Assembly (NCBI GenBank): GCA_963514095.1
Contig: OY741266.1
Span: forward strand, 29,274,355-29,338,354
Direction of reading: 5' to 3'
From: Eutrigla gurnardus
Taxonomy: Eukaryota; Chordata; Actinopteri; Perciformes; Triglidae
DNA: 64,000 bases
Position numbers and translations under genes: made by a program. The notes beneath the pieces are model-generated. The model was not told the DNA's origin and did not search any database. It saw nothing but the letters and a program-made list of their open reading frames with translations. Shown one piece after another: positions 1 to 11,691 of this stretch; position 1 is the stretch's first letter; every line of letters starts with the position of its first letter.

Positions 1-261
1 GTTCACTTCCTGGTAATGTTTCCCCCGTTTACTCTGACAGTCATGTAGTCGGTAGACTGCGAGAGACACACAGATTTCCAAACCTGTTGTTTGTAGACTT
101 TGGATCAGTGTTTGTGCAGTCTATTGATACGAGCCGTGTTGCCATTTGGATAATCAGAGAAGTCAATACACAGCTCAGCAGAGTGGACTGCCGGTGTGTG
201 GGTGTGGGTGTGTGTGTGCAAGGTAAACAGCATTCTCTACTTTTCTTTGAGATTACACATA
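1..261 (+). other. cdc37: cdc37 intron (partial)
   Basis: I see no cdc37 exon here. The stretch lies upstream of the penultimate coding exon of cdc37 and is read as the end of an intron whose start is outside the window. It contains only a short GT-rich patch near 195-220. Confidence 0.5.
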
Positions 262-757
262 GTTCAGCTTAGGGCTGTTCGATTTTGCCTAAAAATAAAA
301 TCTCGATTTTGTTCTCTCAAAATCCGATTTTCGATTACGATTACGATTATTTTGTGAAATGACAAAAGGCAAATAAATTATTTCAAATATGCTGCTTTTT
401 TATTGAACATTTCCCCCATTGGGCTTTAAATGCAATTTGCTCTTATTAAACAAAAAATGAATGAATAAAGTGCAAAACTCTTTTTGTAAAATAAATAAAG
501 TTTGAAAAAATATAAGAAAAAAATCAGCAAATCAGCACTTGCAAACATACAGTAAGTTATATTTCCAATTAAATAAAACAAGACATTTTCTAATTAAACT
601 AAACTGGGTCTTTGCATGCTAAATAATAATGTAACCCATGAAGGAGGTAGAGGTGTGTGAAAAATCGATTTTACGAGTTTCACGTTTTAACATCGTTCTA
701 AATACATAATCGCGATTACGATTTAAAATCGATTAATCGAACAGCCCTAGTTCAGCT
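262..757. mobile_element. hAT-type MITE with 8-bp target duplication
   Basis: The element runs 270-749 (480 bp). Its ends are inverted repeats, TAGGGCTGTTCGAT on the left and the reverse complement on the right. It is flanked by a perfect 8-bp direct repeat, GTTCAGCT, at 262-269 and 750-757. Eight-bp duplications and TAGGG-type termini are hallmarks of the hAT superfamily. The interior is AT-rich with many ATCG-containing palindromic words and has no open reading frame, so it is non-autonomous. It sits in the cdc37 intron, about 210 bp before the penultimate exon. Confidence 0.9.
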
Positions 758-967
758 TCTTCACAGACAGTGAAATGATTAAAAATCAGAAGAATTAAAG
801 TGGGAAAGGGAGGACTGAAACATGTATTTGGAGTTAAGGAGGCTGGGTTTGTGCAAAAATGCTCATTTTCAAGCGTAATTCTGAAATAATTTCCCCACTA
901 AACTCACTCACATTCAGTGCTGAGACATCAGGCAGTACAGTAGATATATTGTTATGTTGTATTCTAG

Positions 968-1224
968 GAAATACAGAAGAGCTTTGACCAGAAGAACATT
1001 CAGATGCTGCAGGAAGCTATGAACAAGCTGGACCTGGAGGTGAGTCACCTCCTCTAGGAGGTCAGAGGTCGTCTGTGATCGGCTGAAAATGAATCTGTGT
1101 GTTCGTTTTATTCCTTCCGTGTGTTGAACTGCTGTGTTTGTTTCCCCAGGAGGGAAAATACCACCTGAGCAGGTGTATCGACTCTGGACTGTGGGTCCCT
1201 GATGATGAGGATGAAGATTCATAA
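968..1224 (+). CDS. cdc37: Hsp90 co-chaperone Cdc37, C-terminal exons (partial)
   Basis: Cdc37 delivers protein kinases to Hsp90 in the cytosol. Two exons are visible: 968-1039 (acceptor tattctag, donor gtgagt) and 1150-1224 (acceptor ccccag). They encode 48 residues ending at TAA 1222-1224. The peptide contains the family's conserved end, with KYHLSRCIDSGLWVP as the anchor, followed by an acidic DDEDEDS terminus. The tail after WVP is much shorter than the human one as I recall it (about 8 residues against about 30). The N-terminal kinase-binding and middle Hsp90-binding domains lie to the left of the window. CDC37 and PDE4A are also close together in human (19p13.2), which supports both identifications. 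Confidence 0.95.
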
Positions 1225-1459
1225 GAGAAGAAAGAACATTCCTTCTTAGTTGATATACATATTTAATAAGCATAATGGGCTGAACCATGTTGTGAAAGTG
1301 TTTTAAGCTGCTAAAGTATTAATGTTGTTGGAGTCATTTGAAAAGAATCAATCTGATGTATTTATTTAGACCACAAATCATATGTTTCGTAATCGGTAAG
1401 TAATCAGAAGAAGCTAAGATAAGATCATTATATACTGACGTATGTCATATTTTATTAAA

Positions 1460-1465
1460 AATAAA
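1460..1465 (+). terminator. cdc37: poly(A) signal of cdc37
   Basis: AATAAA lies 236 bp after the cdc37 stop codon, in an A-rich setting followed by T-rich sequence. It is the first good signal downstream and gives a plausible short 3' UTR. It is predicted from the hexamer alone. Confidence 0.5.
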
Positions 1466-1585
1466 AAAACAATTTAGCGTTTCCAGATCTGTCTCACTAC
1501 AGTCAACAGCGCCATCTCTAGTCTGTTTGGGGACAGAACGCCCATAAAGTACAGCAGACATCTCCTCAATCACCTTTTTCTAAAT

Positions 1586-1588
1586 ATG

Positions 1589-1619
<31 letters not shown>

Positions 1620-1646
1620 GTATGTATGTATATATGTATATATATG
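1586..1646. repeat. (TA)n/(GTAT)n microsatellite
   Basis: Alternating TA with GTATGTAT interruptions, between cdc37 and pde4a. No gene signal is seen in 1650-2900 beyond T-rich and CT-rich single-copy-looking DNA. Confidence 0.9.
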
Positions 1647-2928
1647 GTGTCCACCTATATGATGCTATAAAAACTATCATGGGAGATAATCAGCCAATAT
1701 TTGATTATTGCACGTATACGATTTGACATGAACTCAATACTGCAGTTTCCTGTAAGTCATCAGTCATCAAGCCGATAATTCATTATCAGGACTTTTATCT
1801 CAAATATTCTGATTCTGTTTAACTGGATTTCATTATCACCTTAAAGCCCAACCTAGCTTTGCACATTCTGCTATAAATGTAACATTTCTGCATGAAAAAT
1901 GACTGAAAAGATCAGAAGTCTTCGTTGCCGATTACTTTATGGATTTGACTCATCGTCTGAAACGTTGAACTTGAATACGTTTTTGAACTTTTGCACGTTT
2001 GAAGTTGTGAAACTTAGTTTAGAAGTTGTGTTGTAGAACTTGTTCAATACACAAAGCTGGATTTATGTTGTTGTGAGTCTGATTTATTGACTTTTCCACT
2101 CGTTGCTGTGAATCATGACTCATTTTCTGCCACACTTCTCCCTCCATACCGCCCTCTCCCTCCCTCCCTCTCTCTCTCTCACACTTGCATAATTAATTGC
2201 TGTGTTGCTCTCTCTCTCCGTCATAATTAATTGGTGGGTTTGATTTAGTGGTCTGTGCAGGATTTTCTGATGCAAAGCTTCTTTGTGCGTCACTTTTGTA
2301 AATAGAAAACAATCGGTGGCAGGCCAGCGGCCCCGAATCAAATCTAAGGTAATGCCTATAAAAGCTGGGGGGGGTTGCATCACAGCTTCATGTTGGGTGT
2401 GTTTATTTGTATGTTTGTGCCCGTGGTTGCTAAGGGTGACAATCAGGCCCTTTCTCTACATGTGAATGGGGAAGTTTCAAATCATTTCAAATCCCCTCTT
2501 TTTTGACTTCTTTACTTCTCTTTGTTGATCCAACAAAACGAGCAATTTCAAAGATGTGACCTTTATTTTTTTCTCAATTAAGGGATTCCTTATTAGCTGA
2601 TGAAGTGATGATGAAAATGACCTCTTGTTTTTCATCAATGGAGGTGAAATCCATCGAGTGTTGCTTAAACACAAACAATGGATGTGCATGTTCGCATCCA
2701 TCCCCCAAATATTCAGAATAAAACCCCCAAAATCTGAGTTTTTAGGGTTTAAAGTGTAGTGTGTGTCCTTGAATGACTGTAAGAGGACATGGGAGGGGGG
2801 GGGGGGCAGGATGCAAGAATCCTTTATTGTAGGTTTGTTCCAATAACAATGGTATGTGTGAATGGGTGGGTATGATGGAGAGAAATGACGCCTGACTAGC
2901 AGAGAATCGGTGTGTGGCTGCTATTAGA

Positions 2929-2949
2929 GGGGGGGGGGGGGGGGGGGGG
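2929..2949. repeat. poly(G) run of about 21 bases
   Basis: An uninterrupted G run. Shorter G runs lie at about 2798-2807, 3051-3061 and 3104-3115. Together they make this 350-bp stretch strongly G-biased on the + strand and quadruplex-prone. No coding gene is supported here: open frames on either strand are low-complexity. Confidence 0.9.
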
Positions 2950-3211
2950 CACTGCCAGGGTGAAAAGAAGAGAAAAAAAGCAGGGGTACCGATGGTAGAG
3001 AGGAGGAGCGGAGGCTGTTGTATGGGATTAATGGACACACTGTGCAGGAGGGGGGGGGGGGGATGGGCTTCTCCACGGAGGCGCTGGTGGTGATGGTAGT
3101 GAGGGGGGGGGGGGGGCTGGGGGAGACCACTGTGGCAGGGAGGAGGAGGGAGGGAGGAAGGCTGGTGAAGCCGCGGATATTCATGAAGACGCTGAGTGTT
3201 TTTTCCCCCCT

Positions 3212-3213
<2 letters not shown>

Positions 3214-3279
<66 letters not shown>

Positions 3280-3468
3280 TCCCCCCCCTCTCTCTCTCTC
3301 TCCCCCTCTCTCTCTCCCTCCGTGGTGACACACTGCTCGTCTGCAGAGAGCCGGAGGGAGAAGGGAAGAGGAGACGAGGGAAAGCAAGACGAGGCCCAGC
3401 CCATCTTGCCATTGATCTTGAGGCGATCAAGGTGAGTGTGTTTTTTTATTCTTACATGCTGCAGCCTG

Positions 3469-3506
<38 letters not shown>

Positions 3507-3535
3507 TGTGTCTGTGTGTGTGTGTCTGTGTGTGT
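3214..3535. repeat. (CT)n and (TG)n microsatellites
   Basis: A (CT)n tract spans about 3214-3313. A unique segment of about 140 bp follows, ending in AAG|GTGAGT at 3430-3437, a good splice donor. A (TG)n tract then covers about 3471-3537. The unique segment could be an untranslated first exon of pde4a. I cannot show this from sequence. Confidence 0.7.
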
Positions 3536-3876
3536 GTACATGTGTCTGACACATCTCTCGCGTTGCGTGTGCAGACAGGCGTGATGGCAGGGCTGCCCTC
3601 ATGTATGCATGCTGTTGGTTTGTTTTTCATACATATAAATATACATATATACATATATATTTATATGTATATATATTATATATATATATATATATTGTGG
3701 TGTTTTGTAACAGGAGAACAGGCTGATAGTTGAGCAGCATATTGATGCATTGCTGCTTGGGTTTTATAAGCTGCTTTATCTGTCGTGGAGGTGGTGTGTG
3801 TGTGTGTGTGTGTTCACATTCCTCATTGTCTGTGCATATATATGTCACTGTGTCACATTGCATTTGTTGATTTTTT

Positions 3877-3932
<56 letters not shown>

Positions 3933-4035
3933 CCCTTCTCCTTTTCACGCCGGCTCTTTGCCGTGAGAGTGCTGCTTCCATCGGGTGGGTGTGTTCTGGG
4001 TGACCCCTGGTAAAAGTCGTCTCCGCCGCTATCCG

Positions 4036-4072
<37 letters not shown>

Positions 4073-5268
4073 ACACACCAGCTTCACAATGGGAAACAAC
4101 TCTCGTGTGCAGAATCCGTCCCGTCCAATTGAATTAGGTCATCTCGGACCGCTCAGAGTAATTATATAACATCAGGGGAGCTTCGGCGTTGCAGTGCTCA
4201 GAATTAGCCACACTGAAGGTTCGGCTCCTCCTGCAGTGTGTTCTGTGAGGATAGCCCCTTCCATTAGTCACCCAACCTTTGTTTGGATGTTATTTATGTT
4301 ACTGCATTTGTTTTCATGCATGAGCCTTGCATTGTGGAAAACAATAGGCTGTGTTGTACATGAGGATATTTGTGGATGCATCAGATGAATTCAAAGCAGG
4401 ACAGAAAGTCCTAAAAGAAGGAAGGAAGGATGACTCAAGATGATAGAATTAGCTTTGCTCGTTAACTCGTTTCTGTTTTTTTTTGTTTTTAGGGGGGATG
4501 TACACCGAAAAGGACACACTCGAGATGGTTCCCGCCATATCGGACCTGGAGTTTTTTACATCTGGGCTTCTCGGATTCGACGCTTCTCCCTTTGCATGAA
4601 TTTGCATCCGACTGACCGATCGGATACGATTTGGGAAAAAAATGATCTGAGACTTGATGCGAATCCTCCTCACGAGCCGGATCCGGATTATCGTTGCATT
4701 CATGTGGCGTCAGGCTTCCGGCTGGGAAATGTCATGCGAACTCAACTCCAAGTTGGATAAACAATTTAGAAAACATGGGAAGCGGTTTTCGTCGGCAGTG
4801 ACATCATGAACTCTGACTCTGGATATCTCAGTGGCTCGTCTGGCCGAAGCAAAACAACATGCAGGTGGACTTCATTTTTTTGTAGTTTCTCCCAGAAACT
4901 CGTAGCTTACACTTAAAATGGAGTAAGATATTCATTTAGATTGTTTCTTTTCTTCCCACCAAAAAAACAAAAAGGTTGTCCACCTCAGACCTGAACCCCG
5001 GACCATCTGAGGTGGCACCTGAATGCACCGTTAGCATTTAACAGGCGGTTTGTGGGGACGTCAGCCATCTGCAGAGCGAGGCGTTCACGGAGCGTCGGCG
5101 AGGCGGCTTGGCTGGCTGAGTCAGCTCCGATGGGGGCCGGTTGTGACCCGGTCTGACCCCGGTTTGACCTTGCAGTGACCTTTGACCTCTCCGGTCCTGG
5201 CTCTCCACCTGCTCTGCTGCCTGGGTTCCGGAACGCTCCGCCCTGGGGCCCAGAACGAGCCAATCAGG
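3536..5268 (+). other. pde4a upstream region, no confirmed exon
   Basis: It contains (CA)n at about 3870-3931, (TG)n at about 4040-4070 and otherwise unique-looking DNA. A potential short open frame starts at 4498 after a T-rich acceptor-like sequence. Another, at 4808-4863, ends at a possible donor. Neither matches a PDE4 N-terminus I know. PDE4 genes use several alternative first exons, so one of these could be real, but I do not call it. Confidence 0.3.
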
Positions 5269-5402
5269 ATGAAGAAGAGCCGCAGCGTGCTGTCTGTGAC
5301 TGGAGAAGAGGTGAGAACGCAACTGTTATTAGGGACTCAAAGAAAACCAGCTAACTTTGTTTGTTACCGCGACAACCATCGATACAAGGCAGAGCACACT
5401 GG

Positions 5403-5436
<34 letters not shown>

Positions 5437-5570
5437 ACACATGGATACTTTCACGTATCCATCCCTTTGTTCTTGTTGTCAAGGTCTGTGGACGCACTCA
5501 GAAGTCAGATGTGTGTCCTCTCCAGCCTCCACACATACACACACGCACACACACGCACACACACGCACAC

Positions 5571-5621
<51 letters not shown>

Positions 5622-5630
5622 CACGCACAC

Positions 5631-5708
<78 letters not shown>

Positions 5709-6040
5709 CCACTCATAGTCCTGTTTGTTTAAATGAGTGCTCTATGTAAATGAGCAGTTTTCTTTTAGAAAGGTAATGCACGGGACTGAAGGACATAAAT
5801 CCACCCGCATTGTTCCAGCGCTCCTTTTATTGATCATGTGTGTGTGTGTGTGTGTGTATGTGTGTGTGTGTGTGTGTGGCTGTGAGCATCTTTCCACATC
5901 TGGGTCTGGACGACATCAAACGCAGCATGCAAGCAACACGGCACTGTTGCCTAGCAACTGCTGCCATTCCCCCAGTGTTTTGTTGCTACGGTACTGCAGT
6001 GCAGATCAGCCTGGAAGAGTCTATAGAGGCCTTATCCCAG

Positions 6041-6073
<33 letters not shown>

Positions 6074-6469
6074 AACTAGAAATGTATTTCTAGTTTATTT
6101 TCTGTGTTTTTTGTGCCGTTTATTCACTCAGAATGTTAATAAGGCAAATTAACGTGGTTTGGTGAAAATGCCAAAATGGCATCTGCATATTCCTGAGTTG
6201 TTGTTGTTGTTGTTTTAAAGACGTGTCCCCGTCCCTTCATGTGTCCCCGTCTCACAGGGTAAGGACACAGATATAACCGGGACGGTGGAGAAGGCGGAGT
6301 CGTCTCGCTACAGCCGATCCTACACGTCCGGGGCCACGCTGGGGGCGGAGCTACGCAGGGGGAGGAGCCGAAGACTCTCGTCCAGTCTCCAGGTATTGAG
6401 AGGAAGCATGGCTGCATTAGCCCCCATTGACCCCCCAGGACAATACAATGCCCGTTCTACAACAAATCC

Positions 6470-6517
<48 letters not shown>

Positions 6518-6979
6518 TATTTTATGTGTAATGTACTTTTCATTGTTAAAAAGGTGCTACAGAGTAAAACAGAATAAAAAAAATAAATAGGAAAATAGGT
6601 TTTCAGGCCCTTCTTAAAAGAGTCAGTATACAAGTTACATGTGTATTATTATTATTATTAACACGACACAAGTCCAAAATAAATGTTCCTCTGTGTCTGC
6701 TGAATGTTAAAAACAGGCCATATCGATTTTAAAAATGTATATTTTGTCAGTGGAGCGTTCACAGCTGGTTTCTGCTGCCCCCTCATGGCCAAAAACCAAA
6801 CAATCACCAATCAAGCTAATTGATTGATGAGCCCCTCCTCCCTCGCCAGGTACCCTGCTGGCTCCGCCCTCGAGACCGCACTCGTTCCCCGGAGGTCCTC
6901 AGCAACGTGGCGCGCCCCACAACTCTTCCCCTCCGCATCCCGCCACGCATCTCCATCACACAAGCAGACGCTGACGGGT

Positions 6980-7027
<48 letters not shown>

Positions 7028-10000
7028 TTCATGTACGTCCCTCTCTAACCAGCCAAACGTCTCCTCGTCGTAGTTACGAAGCAGAGAATGGCGTGTCACC
7101 AGGCCACACCCCCCTGGGTTCGCAGAGTCCCGGCCTCACGCTGCACACCTTCCCCCAAGGTCAGAGGAGGGAGTCCTTCCTCTACCGCTCCGACTCGGAC
7201 TACGACATGTCGCCCAAGACGGTGTCGCGGAACTCCTCCCTCGCCAGCGAAGGGTGAGACCTGGGAAGAAAAGACATATATATATAGATATGTTCATATA
7301 TATCAGGAGTAATCCTCTCCTGTTTTTAACTCTCAGGCACGCAGGAGAGGACTTCATTGTCACACCTTTTGCTCAAGTAAGCCTCACTTTAATGGATGAA
7401 TCATTGTAGAATGTTCCATCACGCCATCATTCTGACCTGTTGGGAAATGAATGAATTAGCATGTTAAAGAATTCAGAGCATTAGGATGTTGATGTGTCTG
7501 ATGGTTCTGTTTCCTGTGTTGCTGTGTGATTATTTAGGTGTTGGCCAGTCTGAGGTCGGTACGGAGCAACTTCACCGTCCTCGCCAACGTCTCCCAACCT
7601 CCAGTCAAGTCAGTTCATGTTCCTGAAACTGATTTTCAATAATGCAGAGCAATGCCTGCACTAAACAGGCCGGATTGTGTTATTTTCCCATCATATTGGA
7701 TGATGCAGAACATATCACTATTCCTTAATACAAACCGAGAGTCACAGTTATGTTATGTATCCTCTATGTTCCCAAAGTTTAAATCAATTCAAGTCAGCCT
7801 TATTTATTCCTTCATCCCAAACTTGTATAAAGTCATCACACACAGTATAAATTAATCACAGAGCTAAAACAGTCTATAAGCCACCTATATGTGGACTTAA
7901 TCATAAATAATCAATGACTATAAATGTCTAAAAGATGCATGCAGGTCATGTGACTTGGACTTGAGTCACGATTTCGTGGCTTTTTATTCTCGACTTTACA
8001 AAATCAAAACGGACTTGGACTCGATTGAACTTGGACATCGGTGACCCGTGACTTCTGATATTATATTATATTATATATTAATTTTCCTTTTCATTCCCAG
8101 CAAGTCTAAAGATTTTAGTTCATGGTTAAGTTCTGTCTTGTTTTCACAACTCCGGTAAATGTCGTGTGTTATCTCTCTGGTGAAGACCACATCATGACTT
8201 GTTCAGGACTTGAGACCTGCTGGTTGATGCTAGCTGCAGCTTGTGGTCGGTCTAACCAGCCGTTGCGTCCTCAGGAGGTCTCCTCTGGGCGGGGTGTGCG
8301 TCAGTCCCAGGGCGGCCCTCTCAGACCAGCAGTACCAGCAGCTGGCCCTGGACACCCTGGAGGAGCTGGACTGGTGCTTGGACCAGCTGGAGACCATCCA
8401 GACCCACCGCTCCGTCAGCGAAATGGCCTCCAACAAGGTACGCGTGAACATCCCTCCACCGACCAGCAGGATCATCAATGTATGGCAGAATATGTTGCAC
8501 ATAACTTCTTAGGGATTTCTTTAGATTGTTTTATGCTCAAATAAATACTGTATATTGTTAAACTTCTCTATGCTGCACTGTAACTAAAAAGTAACGTGTT
8601 GAAAAGGGAAATGAAACAACTGATGCTGATTTCCATTAAAATACTGCAAATCCCAAAAGAGTAGTGCATTGAATATTTCCCCTTAAAACCTCCAGAAGCA
8701 TCGTCACTGACTGTGATTTGTTCCAGTTTAAGAGGATGCTGAACAGAGAGCTGTCCCACCTGTCAGAGATGAGTCGCTCCGGCAACCAGGTGTCCGAATA
8801 CATCTCCAGCACCTTCATGGGTGAGTTGGGACCCCAAAACAACTCCCTCTCTCTTCCTCCAATCCCTCCAATAAACAACAGGAAGTGTGTCTGTGTGTTT
8901 TTATGTTGCGTAGACAAGCAGAACGAGGTGGAAATCCCGTCCCCGACCCTGAAAGACAAACCGATGAGTCACATCAGCGGCGTGAGGAAGCTGTCTCACA
9001 GCTCCAGCCTCTCCAGCTCTTCACTGCCTCGCTTCGGCGTCAACACCGACCACGAGGATGAGCTCGCCAAGGTCTCCTTTTTATCCTCTCTTTTCTTCTT
9101 TTTTTTTCTCCCTGACTCACTTTTTCCAAATAGTGTGCACACAAAATATTATCTTTCACAACGTCAAGGGGTTTCCGTAGGTTTTTAGTCTTCTCTGTTT
9201 TTGTTATTAAACTTTTTATTTAAAGAAAAACAGTTTCTCATGTTTCTCTTATGTATGTTTACATGTCATCAATCAAGAATCATTACGGAAGCAGCCACTC
9301 TCCCCCATCACAGTACTTCCACACCTGTTCCAGACTGGTAGTAAATAAGAAGTGGTAGTGATAATTACACAAATAAAATAGGTAAATGCACAGCAGTCAA
9401 TAAGATAAACAATAACGGCTGTAAAATTAATATCCATATGTGCCTTTCCTCATTCATAACTCTTCCTGCAAATAACATCTTATAGTGGGGTGATAATAAC
9501 TGTGATTGCAAAATCAACAACACAAATGACAATAATTCTAGATTAAGATTCTTGTGTGTAGTTTTATTTCCAGTAATCTGGAGGAAGTGTTCTTTTTGAG
9601 CTCTTTCAGTTTCACGCTGAGCCTGAAGGTTTCCTGTGGGACAAACATGACAAACGTTATTACACATTATTACACATTATTACAGGAAAATATATATATT
9701 TTTATGTTTGTTTGTGTTTAGTGTTAAGACTAAATTTAACCTTTGACCTCGTTTTTCCCCCAAGTTTAAGGTTAATCATGGTGATTCATCCTGAAGGGAA
9801 CATGAATGTTTTTTCCACTGCACCTTTAGCGGGCTAAAATAATGCCTTGTGTTGTATTTATTATTATTTATTCTCTGAACACAAAACATATTTTAAAAAT
9901 GCATTGTACTTCATTCCAGTTGAATCATTTTTAATGTCTGCCCTTAGTCATTTAAGGCTGTGACCTGCAATTATTTTCATGACATGTTATTTTCTTGATT

Positions 10001-10362
10001 CTATGATTAATCATTTAAAAAAATCTAAAATATAATAACTGCCCACTAAATCCCAAGGTGAGATATTTAAAGCCAAAGATGTTCAGTTTACTATCACTGA
10101 ATAATAAGAAAACCATAAACCACCATAACTTATTCATATTTTGTAGTTTGTTTATTCTGCTGCTCATTTTCTCTCAAGAATATTTGTATTGAATTTGAAA
10201 CAAAACAAAAATATACACAGGAAATGTGACTCAATAGATTATTATTCTCATCCATAAACAAGCAGAAAGTCTTTATATTAAAGGATTCTTCTTCATGAGG
10301 ACAATACAGGAAGCTGCTGGAAGTTGGGTTTTAGATTTCCAAAATAAAAAAGAAATGACATT

Positions 10363-10456
<94 letters not shown>

Positions 10457-10831
10457 CCAGGAGTTGGAGGATCTGGACAAGTGGAGTTTTAACATATTCA
10501 GAGTAGCAGAATTCTCCAACAACAGACCTCTCAGCTGCATCATGTACGCCATCTTCCAGGTAAACACAATGAGTGTGAGTGTGTGTTTGTGTGTGTGTTG
10601 TTTCCCGTCTTACGCTGTCTCCTCCTCCTCCTCCTCCTCCTCCTCCTCCTCCTCCTCCACAGGAGCGAGAGCTGCTGAAGACGTTTCGTATCCCAGTCGA
10701 CACCTTCGTCACCTACGTGATGACGCTGGAGGACCATTATCACGGGAATGTAGCGTACCACAACAGCCTGCATGCTGCAGATGTCACCCAGTCCACACAC
10801 GTCCTGCTGTCCACACCCGCTCTCGATGTAT

Positions 10832-10921
<90 letters not shown>

Positions 10922-11660
10922 GTTGGAGTGGATAGATCTACCTGCTGGGGACAATAAATGAAAACATTCAAATGATTCTTTTTAACATGTCAACATTTAA
11001 GAAGCTCAAAGTGCTGAAAACATGAAAACAGATATTACATATTTACAATTTCCACTGTATTAATCAGAATCAGATTTATTTCCGAGTAGGTATTTTGGTG
11101 CATAACAATATGAATAAGTAAGAGAAGAATAAACGTAGAAAGCAAGTACTGCAAAAGTCAAGACATATATAGAAAAGAAGAAAAAAAATTACAATAAAAC
11201 ATGAAAAGTTTTGTGCAAGATTGTCTAAAATATTGTGGAAGGAATGTGCAAAAGTTCACAGGATGTACAGAGATGAGTTATAGCCTAAATATCTATTATA
11301 GAATACGATATAATAACACATTATTGTATATTTTCTAAGCTTTACTCTAAAGACAGAAAGTATTATAACAATAAAAAGTGAAGAGAAACATGAGCTGCTG
11401 ATTCTGCATCAAAGTCCCTTTTAGAAAGCAACATTAGGATTAAACTACGGACTGATTTCTTTCAGCAAACTTTATTATATTTCCTCATTCCTAATATTCT
11501 AAATAAACAGACAAATGAGCAGATTTTCTTTGAATGGATGTCTTGTCTCTTTCAGGCCGTCTTCACAGACCTGGAGGTCCTCGCTGCTCTGTTTGCTGCA
11601 GCGATCCACGATGTCGACCACCCCGGGGTTTCCAATCAGTTCCTCATCAACACCAGTGAG

Positions 11661-11691
<31 letters not shown>

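Noticed and set aside
3018..3584. Open frame of 188 residues with Ser-Leu and Cys-Val repeats
   Set aside because: Mostly CT and TG microsatellite; no family similarity.
4440..4760. Open frame of 106 residues upstream of pde4a
   Set aside because: No recognisable domain and no good codon pattern. It may be part of an old repeat; not enough to call a gene.
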